Notes: generated by a model from the letters alone, not told the origin. Positions 15,364-25,422 are shown, counted from the first letter of the stretch. The stretch is 64,000 nt of DNA from Acinetobacter sp. SAAs474 (GCF_032823475.1 NZ_CP127915.1:1302001-1366000); one strand, 5' to 3'. Program-made: numbers and translations.

Positions 15364-16461
15364 ATGCCAACGATTAGTACCACACAAATGCGCTTTTGGA
15401 GTCCTGATGTACGTGAGCTTAAGCCTTATGTACCTGGTGAACAGCCTAAAATCCAAAATCTACTCAAACTAAATACCAATGAAAACCCTTATCCACCTTC
15501 GCCGAAAGTAGTGGCAGCGGTACAGGCCGTATTACATGATTCAGCTGATATTTTGCGTTTATATCCTGATCCTGATGCGACTGTTCTTAAACAGGCAATT
15601 GCCCAGCAGCAACATGTCGATGCTTCACATGTATTTGTTGGTAATGGTTCAGATGAGGTTTTAGCCCATATTTTTAAAGCATTTTTTGTCCAAGATAAGC
15701 CAATTTTATATCCAGATATTACCTATAGTTTTTATCCGGTTTATAGTCAATTTTTTGGTATTGCAACGCAGACTAAAATTTTACCACTAAATGATGACTT
15801 TGAAATTATTGTAGATGATTATAAGCAGCCAAATGGGGGGATTATTATCACCAATCCCAATGCACCCACCAGTATTGCCTTAGCTTTATCTGCGATCGAA
15901 GAGATTTTACAAGCCAATCCAGATTCAGTGGTGGTGATTGATGAAGCTTATGTTGACTTTGGTGCAGAATCAGCGGTAACTTTAGTTGAGCAATATGAAA
16001 ATCTTGTGGTGTGTCAGACCACCTCTAAATCACGTTCTTTAGCTGGTTTACGTGTTGGTTTTGCCATTGCACAACCACATTTAATTGCGGCATTAGAAGC
16101 AGTTAAAAATAGTTTTAACTCTTACCCAATCGATCGTTTTGCGCTTGCAGCAGCAGTTGCTTCTTTTCAAGATCAGGCCTATTTTATTGAACAAAATCAG
16201 AAAGTGATTGCAAGTCGTGAACACTTAGTAACGCAATTAACGACCTTAGGCTTTAAGGTATTACCGTCGAGCGCCAATTTTATTTTTGTTACACATCCTC
16301 AATATGATGCCGCTACTTTAGCGACTCAATTACGTGAACATGGCATTATTGTACGTTATTTTAATCAGCCACGTATTGATCAGTATTTACGTATTACGAT
16401 TGGTACAGATCAACAAAATCAGCGGTTAGTCGCGACATTACAAGATGATATTCTAAAATAG
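15364..16461 (+). CDS. hisC: Histidinol-phosphate aminotransferase
   Basis: HisC is the PLP-dependent enzyme that converts imidazole-acetol phosphate and glutamate to histidinol phosphate and 2-oxoglutarate. The 365-aa fold-type I protein has the early [12 protein letters not shown] substrate segment, GNGSDEVL phosphate-binding loop, NPNAPTS at 164-170, DEAYVDF at 193-199 and the PLP lysine K222 in [22 protein letters not shown] lies about 8 nt before the ATG. The 95-bp gap after hisD contains an imperfect hairpin at 15307-15340 but no T-tract, so it need not separate the genes. Confidence 0.96.
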   Translation: MPTISTTQMRFWSPDVRELKPYVPGEQPKIQNLLKLNTNENPYPPSPKVVAAVQAVLHDSADILRLYPDPDATVLKQAIAQQQHVDASHVFVGNGSDEVLAHIFKAFFVQDKPILYPDITYSFYPVYSQFFGIATQTKILPLNDDFEIIVDDYKQPNGGIIITNPNAPTSIALALSAIEEILQANPDSVVVIDEAYVDFGAESAVTLVEQYENLVVCQTTSKSRSLAGLRVGFAIAQPHLIAALEAVKNSFNSYPIDRFALAAAVASFQDQAYFIEQNQKVIASREHLVTQLTTLGFKVLPSSANFIFVTHPQYDAATLATQLREHGIIVRYFNQPRIDQYLRITIGTDQQNQRLVATLQDDILK

Positions 16462-16467
16462 TGGTTA

Positions 16468-16536
16468 ATCATGTTTTAAGACATGATCGCAATTAATTTT
16501 AACCAGAAGCCTAATCATAGATTAAGTTTCTGGTTA
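16468..16536. terminator. Hairpins between convergent hisC and pabB
   Basis: Two inverted repeats fill the short gap between the convergent genes. ATCATGT/ACATGAT (16468-16487) has a 6-nt loop. TTAACCAGAA/TTCTGGTTAA (about 16498-16536) has an inner, imperfect extension. Neither has a strong T-tract, though the minus-strand reading of the second ends in AAAATTAATT. They are probably bidirectional transcription ends. Confidence 0.5.
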
Positions 16537-16541
16537 AGCGA

Positions 16542-17903
16542 TCACTCTTGGTCTGATGTTGTATTTTGAAATTCTTGCAGCAAATCAAGCAGAGCAGAAA
16601 CTTTATCAAAGCACTCTTGGTATTCTGCATCACATTGTGATGCAATGGTAATTCCTCCACCAGCCCATAACGAGAGCTGATCCTGATATTTTTGTATAGA
16701 ACGAATTAAAATATTCCAACTCCCAATGCCTTCATGGCTCAGATAACCCATAGAGCCACAATACGCACCACGTGGCGCCATTTCTAATTCATCGATAATT
16801 TGCATAGCACGAATTTTCGGTGCACCCGTGATAGAGCCACCTGGGAGAGCAGATATCAGCATTTTAAAAGGATTGATCTCTGCTTTTAGTGTTGCTGAAA
16901 CCTCACTCACCATATGATGTACTTGATTAAAACTTTCAATATTAAAAAGTTTAGGCGTTTTAACAGAACCCGTTTCCGCATAAACACTGAAGTCATTACG
17001 TAATAAGTCAACGATCATGACATTTTCAGCTTGATCTTTTTTAGAATGTTGTAGTGTAAGTTTCGCTTGTTGATCTAATTTTGCATCGCGATAGCGAGGC
17101 ATCGTGCCTTTAATGGGTTTGGTCACAATTTGCCCTTGGGCTTTAAAGTCGATAAATAGCTCAGGTGAGCAACTGAGCAGTTCAAAATCTGCAATACGTA
17201 AATAACCTGCATAAGGTGCAGCAGTTAATTGCCAGAAATCATCTGCACTAGACAGTAATGTACCCTGAGCGCGTGTATTAAATTCTTGTGTTAGGTTAAT
17301 TTGATAGCAATCTCCTGCCTGAATATAGCTTTGTACGCGATGAAAAGCTTGACGATATTCTGTTTTAGACCAGCGTGGACGACAGTAATCTGTGAGTGAT
17401 AATGGTGTTGTATTAGTAGTTTGATTTATCAGGTGATTAATGTGAGTGTAAATTAGCGCTGCATCTGTTGTAAAACTATTAAAATACCAGCCGTCATTTT
17501 CAAAACTCAGATAATGAGGAAAATGTCCTAAAAATAAACTGGGTTGCTCTTTTTCTTGCTTGAGTGTGATGTGTTGTTCTGCGGCAAAATCATAGCTAAT
17601 AAAACCCATCGTGAGACCGGGTTGCTGTTGTTGTGCTGTTGTGTCTAAAAAATCATCAATGGATGAGTGTAGCGAGTGTGCTTGATAATGATTAAACTCA
17701 GTCTGTTGAAAAAATTGATACTGTTTTTGTTGGCAAAGCAAATAGTCTTGCGCCAAAAAACCCACTAATGGCTGTTGGTCATTTTGAATAAAAATAACAT
17801 GATTTAATGACTGCAGTGATGCAATTAAATCTTGATGACTGAGATTTTGACGAGATAAAGCTTTTTTAAATAGAGGAGACGGTAGCATACAGAGCAAAAA
17901 CAT
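16542..17903 (-). CDS. pabB: Aminodeoxychorismate synthase component I
   Basis: PabB converts chorismate, with ammonia from a PabA-type amidotransferase, to 4-amino-4-deoxychorismate on the way to folate. The 453-aa protein has a divergent N-terminal half and the chorismate-binding half with KPIKGTMPR, VDLLRNDF, the HHMVSEV segment, and GGSITGAPKIRAMQIIDELE near the C-terminus. Anthranilate synthase TrpE is related, but the KPIKG-T form and lack of trp neighbours favour PabB. The start is uncertain: an ATG at 17903 and another at 17888 (MLPSPLFKKAL) are both possible and neither has a clear Shine-Dalgarno site. It is convergent with hisC. Confidence 0.88.
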   Translation of the reverse strand: MFLLCMLPSPLFKKALSRQNLSHQDLIASLQSLNHVIFIQNDQQPLVGFLAQDYLLCQQKQYQFFQQTEFNHYQAHSLHSSIDDFLDTTAQQQQPGLTMGFISYDFAAEQHITLKQEKEQPSLFLGHFPHYLSFENDGWYFNSFTTDAALIYTHINHLINQTTNTTPLSLTDYCRPRWSKTEYRQAFHRVQSYIQAGDCYQINLTQEFNTRAQGTLLSSADDFWQLTAAPYAGYLRIADFELLSCSPELFIDFKAQGQIVTKPIKGTMPRYRDAKLDQQAKLTLQHSKKDQAENVMIVDLLRNDFSVYAETGSVKTPKLFNIESFNQVHHMVSEVSATLKAEINPFKMLISALPGGSITGAPKIRAMQIIDELEMAPRGAYCGSMGYLSHEGIGSWNILIRSIQKYQDQLSLWAGGGITIASQCDAEYQECFDKVSALLDLLQEFQNTTSDQE

Positions 17904-18165
17904 AGCACATAAATTTTAACTATATTTTACCTTAAACTGGATCATAACAAGCAATATATTCCCAGCACATCAGTGATTAATATCACGAAAATGATTTCAA
18001 TTGCCAAGAGGTTGCTGTCAATTATCCTTCAGAGGTATCAATTGCAATACACCTCTGAATTTTCCATGCTCGGTTGTATTATTACTGGATTGATTTTAAA
18101 AATCGAGCCTTAGTATCAACATGGTTCTTAAACTAAAGTTGTCCTCAATTTAAATTAAAATCTAT

Positions 18166-18723
18166 TTAGCCAGTGTGGTTGGTACGAGAACCTAATGTTT
18201 CTAAATGCGTTGGAAATAAATTGGTTTTACGGTCATTAAAATAATGTTTTAAAGTGTGCTCTACACTTGGAAATGCCAGTTCATCCCATGGGATTTCATC
18301 TTCACTAAATAAGCGTGATTCAATCGTCTCATCACCCGCACCAAATTTTCCATCAATCAAATGTGCTTTAAAGAGCACATAGATTTGCCCGATTCGTGGA
18401 ATATTATATAAACAATACAGCTGTTCAATATTAATTTGAGCATTGGCCTCTTCCTGTGTTTCACGTGCAGCACCTTGCTCCATGGTTTCAAAGAGTTCCA
18501 TATAACCTGCAGGTAAGGTCCATAGGCCATAACGAGGCTCAATGGCACGTTTACATAATAAGACACGATCTTGCCAAATAGCTAAGGCTCCACAAATGAC
18601 TTTAGGATTAACATAATGAATATGATGACATTGGGAACAGACTCGACGAATTTGATGATCACCTAACGGTATTTTTTCAATTGTTTTACAACCACAAAGT
18701 TCACAGAAGTTCATATTCATCAT
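18166..18723 (-). CDS. Nudix hydrolase with N-terminal zinc ribbon
   Basis: This 185-aa protein has an N-terminal zinc ribbon (CELC near residues 6-9 and CSQC near 29-32) followed by a Nudix domain. The Nudix box is nearly canonical: G-x5-E-x7-RET-x-EE, with Ala in place of the last Gly (EEAN). The layout resembles NudC-type NADH pyrophosphatases in miniature, but the NudC SQPWPFPxS motif is absent, so the substrate is unknown. I chose the ATG at 18723 over the TTG just before it; two more ATGs follow closely. It is divergent from the next gene, another Nudix hydrolase, 110 bp away. Confidence 0.88.
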   Translation of the reverse strand: MMNMNFCELCGCKTIEKIPLGDHQIRRVCSQCHHIHYVNPKVICGALAIWQDRVLLCKRAIEPRYGLWTLPAGYMELFETMEQGAARETQEEANAQINIEQLYCLYNIPRIGQIYVLFKAHLIDGKFGAGDETIESRLFSEDEIPWDELAFPSVEHTLKHYFNDRKTNLFPTHLETLGSRTNHTG

Positions 18724-18833
18724 CAATGATAAAGATAGGATCAGGATAACTTAAAAATATAATTTTAGCATCACTTGTATTTTCTTGTGTGAAAACTAAG
18801 CTATGATAAAAATATCTAATTGAGGGTATATTT

Positions 18834-19427
18834 ATGAGTGATGGTTCATTAACTCAGCTATTACAACAACGCCTAACATTTGAAAAACAAGCCCAAGATG
18901 CACAAGCTGCTGTGTTGATTGCAATTACAGATGAAACTGATCCGAAAGTATTGCTCACGCGTCGATCCATTATGCTCAATCATCATGCTGGCGAGGTTTC
19001 CTTTCCGGGTGGAAAGCGTGATCCAAATGATAGCAGTAATATTGTGGTGGCTTTACGTGAGGCACAAGAGGAAACAGCATTAAATCCATTTGATGTGCGA
19101 TTGATGGGTGATTTGCCTATGCAAAAAGCCAAAAATGGTATGACCGTTAAACCGATTGTCGGTTTGATTTCACCAGATGTGCAACTGATTGCACAGCCAA
19201 CGGAAATTGATCGTATATTTTTTGCATCTTTACAGCGCTTGATGGATGCACCAACCATGCCTTATGAAGTGCAATATGCACAGCAAAAATTATATTTTCC
19301 AAGTTTTCAAATTGAAAATGAAGTGGTCTGGGGACTTACTGCCCGAATGCTGGTGTCTTTATTTGATTATGGATTGGATTATCAGAAAGAGTGGCCTTTA
19401 TTATTGGCACCGATTGACGCATCATAA
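18834..19427 (+). CDS. CoA pyrophosphatase-type Nudix hydrolase (NudL/YeaB-like)
   Basis: This 197-aa Nudix protein carries the CoA-diphosphatase signature directly before the Nudix box: LLTRRS, then LNHHAGEVSFPGGKRD, then REAQEETAL. By family knowledge such enzymes cleave CoA or oxidised CoA to 4'-phosphopantetheine and 3',5'-ADP. The box reads G-K-R-D with E-E-T instead of the usual E-x-G-E order, as in other members of this subfamily. AGGGTATATTT precedes the ATG. The two divergent Nudix genes share the upstream region at 18724-18833. Confidence 0.88.
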   Translation: MSDGSLTQLLQQRLTFEKQAQDAQAAVLIAITDETDPKVLLTRRSIMLNHHAGEVSFPGGKRDPNDSSNIVVALREAQEETALNPFDVRLMGDLPMQKAKNGMTVKPIVGLISPDVQLIAQPTEIDRIFFASLQRLMDAPTMPYEVQYAQQKLYFPSFQIENEVVWGLTARMLVSLFDYGLDYQKEWPLLLAPIDAS

Positions 19428-19514
19428 TCTGTTAAATATTTAATTTTATTTTTATAGATTCATTAAAATAGTGTCAATGATGAGATAAACAGGATCAAAA
19501 ATAAGGATATTGTC

Positions 19515-20045
19515 ATGCTATATAAATTTAAAGATTTTGCACCCTATGCAATCCATCAACCTTGGGATGGATGGGTAGCGGAAAATGCTACGGTCATTGG
19601 GCAGGTTGCATTAGGTCGTCAGGTCAGTATTTGGTTTGGTGCAGTGGTTCGTGCTGATAATGCTAAAATTAGTCTAGGCAATTTTACCAATGTGCAAGAA
19701 AATGCAGTATTGCATACAGATGCTGATATTGACATGTTGATTGGCGACTATGTCACTATTGGTCATCAAGCTATGTTACATGGCTGTACGATAGGCGAAA
19801 ATAGTTTAATCGGGATTAATGCGGTAGTACTGAATCATGCTGTTATTGGGCGTAATTGTATTATTGGTGCCAATGCACTCATTCCAGAAGGAAAGGTGAT
19901 TCCGGATAATTCGGTGGTGATGGGTTCGCCTGGTAAAGTTGTAAAAACCTTAGATGCAACGGCAGCAGCACGTTTAAAGATCAGTGCATTGCACTATGCT
20001 GAACATTTCAAACATTTTCAAAATTTACAACAGGTTCAGCTGTAA
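19515..20045 (+). CDS. Gamma carbonic anhydrase family protein
   Basis: This is a 176-aa left-handed beta-helix protein built of hexapeptide repeats (for example VIGQVA, ISLGNF, VTIGHQ, AVIGRN, CIIGAN). The three zinc-binding histidines expected for the gamma-CA fold are seen in VLHTD and GHQAMLHGC. It corresponds to the YrdA/PaaY-like group; members may be carbonic anhydrases or thioesterases, and many have no proven activity. AAGGATATTGTC precedes the ATG. It stands 87 bp after the Nudix gene and is not part of a phenylacetate cluster, so no pathway role is implied. Confidence 0.88.
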   Translation: MLYKFKDFAPYAIHQPWDGWVAENATVIGQVALGRQVSIWFGAVVRADNAKISLGNFTNVQENAVLHTDADIDMLIGDYVTIGHQAMLHGCTIGENSLIGINAVVLNHAVIGRNCIIGANALIPEGKVIPDNSVVMGSPGKVVKTLDATAAARLKISALHYAEHFKHFQNLQQVQL

Positions 20046-20233
20046 TACGCTTTTGTTTAAGTAAAAAGTCGCATATTGATATGATTGAATGATAAACGCG
20101 CCTAGCATGATGATCTTCATCCTTTGTTTAGGCTTATATAGATCGTCATGAGATTATGGACAAGGCCTCGCGCATTATGAAGGAGTGGAGTATTATAGCG
20201 GCTGTTTTTAGATATTTCCCTTTAAGGTTGTAA

Positions 20234-20899
20234 ATGAAATTGCTGGCATTGGAAACTGCCAATGAGCAGTGTTCCGTCTCTATTGTAGATGAAACGCAAG
20301 AACTTTTTTATCAACTTGATACCAGAGCAAAAGCACAAACGCAAACCATTTTACCGATGATAGAGCAAGGTTTTTTGCAGACAAAAAGCAAAATTGACGA
20401 TTTAACTGCGATCGCATTTAGTCGTGGACCTGGCTCATTTAGTGGGGTACGTATTAATGCTGCTGTGACACAAGCCTTAGCATGGTCACATGATCTTGCC
20501 GTTATTCCTGTTTCAACATTACAGGCTTTGGCTCAAGCAGCATATCGTCATTTTGGCTTAACTCATGTTAGTGCTGTTTTAGACGCCAGAATGAAAGAAG
20601 TTTATATAGCAAGCTTTCAACTGGATCAACATGCCATTATGCAAGCGGTTGATGAAGAAAAATTATTAAGTTATACCGATGCACAGCAATATGCCAAATT
20701 TCCATTGGTAGGATCAGGGTCATCATTGGTTCATGAAGCACAAATACACTATCAAAATTTAAACGCTACAGCTCAAGATATTGCCATGATTGCTCGTCAA
20801 TTGGCTCAGCAAAAGCAATGGGTAAGTGCTGAATTGGCATTGCCTGTGTATTTAAGGGACAATGCGTGGAAAAAAATTGCAGAGCAAGGCAAAGCCTAA
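20234..20899 (+). CDS. tsaB: tRNA threonylcarbamoyladenosine biosynthesis protein TsaB
   Basis: TsaB is the non-catalytic partner of TsaD in making t6A37 in ANN-decoding tRNAs. The 221-aa product has the ASKHA-fold start MKLLALETANEQCSVSIVD, the TQTILPMIEQ segment and the conserved SRGPGSFSGVRI loop with the FSGVR run. It ends with the family's usual poorly conserved C-terminus (LALPVYLRD). TTTAAGGTTG lies close to the ATG. It is followed by uppP after 14 bp and then rsmJ in overlap, so all three are probably one operon. A YciO-family homolog of the pathway enzyme TsaC lies later in the window. Confidence 0.94.
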   Translation: MKLLALETANEQCSVSIVDETQELFYQLDTRAKAQTQTILPMIEQGFLQTKSKIDDLTAIAFSRGPGSFSGVRINAAVTQALAWSHDLAVIPVSTLQALAQAAYRHFGLTHVSAVLDARMKEVYIASFQLDQHAIMQAVDEEKLLSYTDAQQYAKFPLVGSGSSLVHEAQIHYQNLNATAQDIAMIARQLAQQKQWVSAELALPVYLRDNAWKKIAEQGKA

Positions 20900-20913
20900 T
20901 TTAGGATGATTTT

Positions 20914-21738
20914 ATGGATGTTTTACTGCTGTTTAAAGCAGCGATTATGGCCATTGTAGAAGGGGTAACAGAGTTTTTACCTATTTCAAGTACAGGTCAT
21001 TTAATTTTAGCTGCAGAAATTATGAATTTTTGGAGCAAAGAAAAAAGCGATGTTTTTGTGGTGGCCATTCAAATTGGTGCAATTGCAGCAGTGATTTATG
21101 AATATTGGGCACGTTTATGGGGCGCTGCAACAGGTATTGTAACAGGTGAAGCAACTGGGCGTCGTTTGGGGCTAGGATTAATTTTTGCATCGATTCCTAT
21201 TGTATTGGTGGGTTTAACTTTCGGTCAGGAAGTTAAGGCATTATTGTTTAACAATTATGCTGTGGCAATTGGTCTGATTGTCGGTGGTTTTATTATTATG
21301 TGGATTGAAACACATCCACCGCGTATTCGAGCTAAAGAGGTTGAGGATCTGACCTATAAAGAAGCGATTTGGATTGGTCTGATTCAAGTTTTATCACTTA
21401 TTCCGGGAACTTCTCGTTCAGGTGCTACCATTATTGGTGCCATGTTTTTGGGGGTCTCTAGAAAAGCAGCCACCGAATTTTCATTTTTCTTGGGTATTCC
21501 CGTTATTATTGGTGCAGGTTTACTTGATCTTTATCAAAATTATAAAATTTTTACCACAACTGAAGATTGGGTTATCTTAGGCTTTGGTACTTTAGTTGCT
21601 TTTATTTCAGCATTGCTATTAATTCGTGGTTTAGTGGCTTATGTGGCACGCCGTAACTTTATGATTTTTGCATGGTATCGGATTGTTTCAGGACTGATTA
21701 TTTTATTATTCACCTTCACAGGTTGGAAATTATGGTAA
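20914..21738 (+). CDS. uppP: Undecaprenyl-diphosphatase
   Basis: UppP (BacA) is a polytopic inner-membrane phosphatase that recycles undecaprenyl pyrophosphate for cell-wall synthesis and confers some bacitracin resistance. The 274-aa sequence has about seven hydrophobic segments and both family motifs: [17 protein letters not shown] at about 12-28 with the catalytic Glu and Ser, and [14 protein letters not shown] with catalytic Arg in the second half. AGGATGATTTT precedes the ATG. Its end overlaps the rsmJ start by 7 nt. Confidence 0.96.
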   Translation: MDVLLLFKAAIMAIVEGVTEFLPISSTGHLILAAEIMNFWSKEKSDVFVVAIQIGAIAAVIYEYWARLWGAATGIVTGEATGRRLGLGLIFASIPIVLVGLTFGQEVKALLFNNYAVAIGLIVGGFIIMWIETHPPRIRAKEVEDLTYKEAIWIGLIQVLSLIPGTSRSGATIIGAMFLGVSRKAATEFSFFLGIPVIIGAGLLDLYQNYKIFTTTEDWVILGFGTLVAFISALLLIRGLVAYVARRNFMIFAWYRIVSGLIILLFTFTGWKLW

Positions 21739-22538
21739 GCGAAATCCGCTTATATACTGAACAAGAGTGTGATCAGCAAGCACAGCACTATGCAGCTGTG
21801 CTTTGTGCACGTGGTATTGCAACAACAATTGAAATTGTTGAAAAATTAAATGCTCGATTTTTTCGTTTACATCAAAATTTAGCATTATGTGTAGATCGTC
21901 AAGGTCTATGGTTATGTGCGAATGGTATGCGTATGCAGCCTGACTGGCAGGCCGAAATTTCTCGTCTAAAACGTGCATCACTTAAATCTGAAATGATTGC
22001 ACGTGCTTGCCATTTAGCTGAAAAACCTCAGTTAATTGATGCAACAGCCGGTTTAGGGCATGATGGTTTACTGATGGCATATTTGGGTGCCAAAGTAATA
22101 TTGGTTGAGCGTCATCCCATTTTATTTACATTATTGGAAGATGCCAAAGCACAAGCACAGCAAGATCCTTTTTTAAGTAAAGTCGTGCAACATATTGATT
22201 TAGTTTTTTCGGATTCAAAGGCATATTTAAAGCAGCAAGCAGCCGATCAGATACAGGTCGATGTGGTATATTTAGATCCGATGTTTCCTCAACGAGATCA
22301 ACATCAACAAGCTGAAAAGAAACACGCTTTAGTCAAAAAACAAATGCAATTACTACATTTATTATTACCAGAGGATGGTGAAATGGATTTAGGTGATGCA
22401 CTTTTAGATCTAGCAAAGCTTGTAGCTAAAAGAGTAATCGTTAAACGTCCTCGACTTGCGGTATTCTTAGCAAATCAACCCCCAAATCATCAATGGGTAG
22501 GTGATGCATGTCGATTTGATGCCTATTTTGCAATATGA
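21732..22538 (+). CDS. rsmJ: 16S rRNA (guanine(1516)-N2)-methyltransferase RsmJ
   Basis: RsmJ methylates G1516 of 16S rRNA. I chose ATG 21732 ([12 protein letters not shown], 268 aa); longer starts would lie in the uppP membrane segment. The SAM-binding motif is [18 protein letters not shown], the acidic loop is LVERHP, and the catalytic-type motif is [11 protein letters not shown]. The C-terminal [16 protein letters not shown] matches the family's ending. The N-terminal 80 residues are more divergent. It is translationally coupled to uppP by a 7-nt overlap. Together with rlmJ it is one of several rRNA-modification genes here. Confidence 0.9.
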   Translation: MVSEIRLYTEQECDQQAQHYAAVLCARGIATTIEIVEKLNARFFRLHQNLALCVDRQGLWLCANGMRMQPDWQAEISRLKRASLKSEMIARACHLAEKPQLIDATAGLGHDGLLMAYLGAKVILVERHPILFTLLEDAKAQAQQDPFLSKVVQHIDLVFSDSKAYLKQQAADQIQVDVVYLDPMFPQRDQHQQAEKKHALVKKQMQLLHLLLPEDGEMDLGDALLDLAKLVAKRVIVKRPRLAVFLANQPPNHQWVGDACRFDAYFAI

Positions 22539-22665
22539 AATATTAAGTGATTATGGTAATTTACATAATGTTGTAACAAATGGTTATATCATTAGAAAAT
22601 TTTATAACAATCACATTAATCATAAATTTAGGCAGATCACTGCAATTGGAACTTAGTATACACTC

Positions 22666-24054
22666 ATGATTCATTTTAAGCCCTCTATTAATTTTTGGCA
22701 TGATTTTAAAAGCAATCAAATAGCAGGGTTATGGTTGTTTTTAGGTTCTAGACGCTCTTTACAGATTGTTCGACCATCTATTTTCCAGTTGATTTTTTGG
22801 GGGATCTTAGGTGGATTGGTCAATACGCTTTTTAGTTGGTTGAGTGCGGGTGAGATTGGTGAATTTAATTCACAAGGCTTAATTAGCTATTCCTTATGGC
22901 CATTTATTGCGTTGATTGTTGGGATATTTTTATCACAACGTGTTGATAATCCTCGTATTATGCTGGTTCCAGCCTTGCTTTGGTTGGTTCTGGATACCAA
23001 TATTGCATTATTACAAAGCTTTATTCAGTATTTGAGTATGGTTGATCTGTTGCCAGAGATCTCTTATGACTTTATTCCGATACTGTTTATGATATTTTTT
23101 GTTTGGCAAAGTTTAGCAGTTGTTTGGGTTTTTGCTCGCGAATTAAAATGGCCATGGTGGGAGCTGGCCTTGATTATGTTGGCAACGCTGGTGACTTTGG
23201 TGATTTGGCAAATGTCAGTGACCAGTCAACCGATCTGGAAAGTTGAACAAGCAACACCAACTTTGAGCGAAGAAGCATTCTATGCCCAAAGTAAAGTATT
23301 AGATAAATCACTGGCCAATATCGAAGTAGGTGAATTTACACAGTCACATTGGTATTTTCTGGGTGTCGCTGGTGCAAGTTACCAAGATGTATTTATGTCT
23401 GAAGTTGAACGTATACAAGAGCAATTTGATACACGTTTTGGTACTTTAGGCCGTTCTATGGTATTAATTAATAATCCCTCAACACGCAATGTGATTCCAA
23501 TTGCGTCACAAACCAGTATGGAAATGGCATTGACCCGTATGGGGCAACAAATGAATCGTGATAGTGATGTACTGTTTTTATATATGACGTCACATGGTTT
23601 GCCAAATGTATTTGAAATGGAGAATGCACCTTTAGATCTACGTCAAGTTGACCCCAAGTGGTTAAAACAGGCTTTAGATAAATCGGGTATTCGTTGGCGC
23701 GTGATTGTGATTTCTGCTTGTTATGCAGGAAGCTTTATTCCCGCTTTACGCGATGAAAATACCTTAATTATTACGGCATCTGCTGCTGATCGCGCCTCAT
23801 TTGGCTGTTCTAATGAAGCTGATTATACCTATTTTGGCCGTGCTTTTTTTGATCAGGCAATGCGAGATAATAATTCAATTGAATCGGCATTTAAGCAGGC
23901 AAAACTTACGATTGCAAAATGGGAAGATGCGCAAGGATTTGAACCATCAGAACCACAGTGGTTTTTAGGCAAAAATATGGAATTGATGCTTCCTCAATTA
24001 CAACAACGTTTATTTCCACCTGCAGTTCAGCCAGTCACAGGTGAATTGAAATAA
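22666..24054 (+). CDS. Membrane-anchored peptidase C13 (legumain-like) family protein
   Basis: This 462-aa protein has an N-terminal part with several hydrophobic segments (about 37-58, 77-92, 98-112, 130-155, 163-185) and a C-terminal caspase-like hemoglobinase fold. The likely catalytic dyad is His310 in MTSHGLP and Cys352 in ISACYAGSF, each after a hydrophobic strand (VLFLYM, WRVIVI), which is the C13/clan CD pattern. The domain starts around residue 215 with a strand-rich YFLGVAGASYQD segment. By topology the peptidase domain follows the last helix, so it sits on one side of the inner membrane; which side is not clear. Substrates are unknown. It is monocistronic, with 127 bp before and 540 bp after. 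Confidence 0.82.
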   Translation: MIHFKPSINFWHDFKSNQIAGLWLFLGSRRSLQIVRPSIFQLIFWGILGGLVNTLFSWLSAGEIGEFNSQGLISYSLWPFIALIVGIFLSQRVDNPRIMLVPALLWLVLDTNIALLQSFIQYLSMVDLLPEISYDFIPILFMIFFVWQSLAVVWVFARELKWPWWELALIMLATLVTLVIWQMSVTSQPIWKVEQATPTLSEEAFYAQSKVLDKSLANIEVGEFTQSHWYFLGVAGASYQDVFMSEVERIQEQFDTRFGTLGRSMVLINNPSTRNVIPIASQTSMEMALTRMGQQMNRDSDVLFLYMTSHGLPNVFEMENAPLDLRQVDPKWLKQALDKSGIRWRVIVISACYAGSFIPALRDENTLIITASAADRASFGCSNEADYTYFGRAFFDQAMRDNNSIESAFKQAKLTIAKWEDAQGFEPSEPQWFLGKNMELMLPQLQQRLFPPAVQPVTGELK

Positions 24055-24594
24055 GAGCATGCGTTGCTGAGTTCGAGGATCTTACTGATACAATCAATAT
24101 TGCAACATTGCCGTGTTTGGAAAGTACACGCTATATGTTTGTATAGGTCATAAAGATTCCTTCACTATAGCTATAGCCTTTGGTTTAGTGAAGGAGTATA
24201 TCTCAATGTATGTAGATACCTTTTGATGTGGTGTAGTCGTTGCGAAAGGTGATTGATGAGAATTTAGTTCGAGCGTAAGATTCTCTGTCAATGTAAGAGA
24301 TGTCTCTTGTTTTTAACAGGATCAGGTGAAATCTTTTTAAGTATATGGGGGGTGCTCGTGCATTTTGATGATGAGCATAGCGTAACGGTATGCTGAATCA
24401 TCGTTTATAATGTTTTTGAAAAATATAAAACATATTTGAGTATCTTTATTTTAAAATGGTGATTCAGTCCATTTTAAACGCGATAAAAATATATATTTCA
24501 ACAAAATATATCAAATTTTCTTATTAAAAATTTAATATTTTTTTCATATCCACGCTACTATATTCATCAATGATAATTCAAGGAGTAGTCATCT
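24055..24594 (+). other. Intergenic region between the C13 peptidase and fghA
   Basis: This is 540 bp with no convincing gene on either strand. It contains an inverted repeat TCCTTCACTA/TAGTGAAGGA (24158-24195) without a T-tract. Its last 150 bp are strongly AT-rich and probably hold the fghA promoter. I see no transposase remnant. Confidence 0.55.
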
Positions 24595-25422
24595 GTGGAA
24601 AGATTAGAAAGACACGCTTCATTTGGCGGTTGGCAAGAAGTATATAAGCATGAGTCCGCAGTATTAAAATGTTCAATGCATTTTTCAATTTATATTCCCC
24701 CATATCATGATCATGAAAAACTACCAGTAATTTATTGGCTTTCCGGTCTTACCTGTAACGAACAAAATTTTATTACCAAAGCGGGTGCTCAAAAATATGC
24801 CGCTGAGCATAAGGTAATTATTGTTGCTCCTGATACCTCTCCTCGAGGTGAATCTGTTCCAGATGATCAAAGTTATGATTTAGGTCAAGGTGCCGGTTTT
24901 TATCTAAATGCAACTCAACAACCTTGGGCAAAAAATTATAGAATGTATGATTATATTGTTGATGAGTTAAGAGCTTTAATCGATCAAAATTTCCCTACCA
25001 ATAAAGTTCAAAGCATAATGGGGCATAGTGCTGGTGGACATGGTGCATTGGTGATTGGATTAAGAAATCCTGATATTTACCACAGTATTTCTGCTTTTTC
25101 ACCGATTGTTGCTCCTTCACAAGTGCCTTGGGGACAAAAGGCATTTACGGCTTATCTTGGTACAGATCAGGCTTTATGGTCTAACTATGATGCTGTCGAG
25201 TTAATCAAATCAAGTTCTGTGAAGATGCCTATTTTGATTGATCAAGGTACGGAAGATTCTTTCCTAAAAGAACAGTTGAATCCTGAAATTTTAGTAAATG
25301 CATGCAAAGCTAAAGACTATCCGGTTACTGTAAACATGCGAGATGGATACGATCATAGCTATTATTTTATCGCCAGCTTTATTGAAGAGCATGTCAAATT
25401 TCATGCCGATTTTTTATACTGA
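24595..25422 (+). CDS. fghA: S-formylglutathione hydrolase
   Basis: This esterase releases formate from S-formylglutathione in glutathione-dependent formaldehyde detoxification. The 275-aa alpha/beta hydrolase starts at GTG 24595 with a perfect AAGGAG 9 nt upstream. It has the oxyanion-hole part YWLSGLTCNEQNF, the nucleophile elbow GHSAGGHGAL (Ser near 142), the acid in DQGTEDSFL and the catalytic His in YDHSYYFIASF. Length and C-terminus match the family. The formaldehyde dehydrogenase partner is not adjacent, so the gene stands alone here, with about 540 bp upstream. Confidence 0.92.
   Translation: MERLERHASFGGWQEVYKHESAVLKCSMHFSIYIPPYHDHEKLPVIYWLSGLTCNEQNFITKAGAQKYAAEHKVIIVAPDTSPRGESVPDDQSYDLGQGAGFYLNATQQPWAKNYRMYDYIVDELRALIDQNFPTNKVQSIMGHSAGGHGALVIGLRNPDIYHSISAFSPIVAPSQVPWGQKAFTAYLGTDQALWSNYDAVELIKSSSVKMPILIDQGTEDSFLKEQLNPEILVNACKAKDYPVTVNMRDGYDHSYYFIASFIEEHVKFHADFLY

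Noticed and set aside
16542..17903. Anthranilate synthase component I (TrpE) for the chorismate-binding protein
   Set aside because: The KPIKG-T motif, overall length and lack of trp genes nearby fit PabB better.
21672..21731. A longer N-terminus for rsmJ
   Set aside because: It would encode part of the uppP C-terminal membrane segment region in another frame; ATG 21732 matches the family start.
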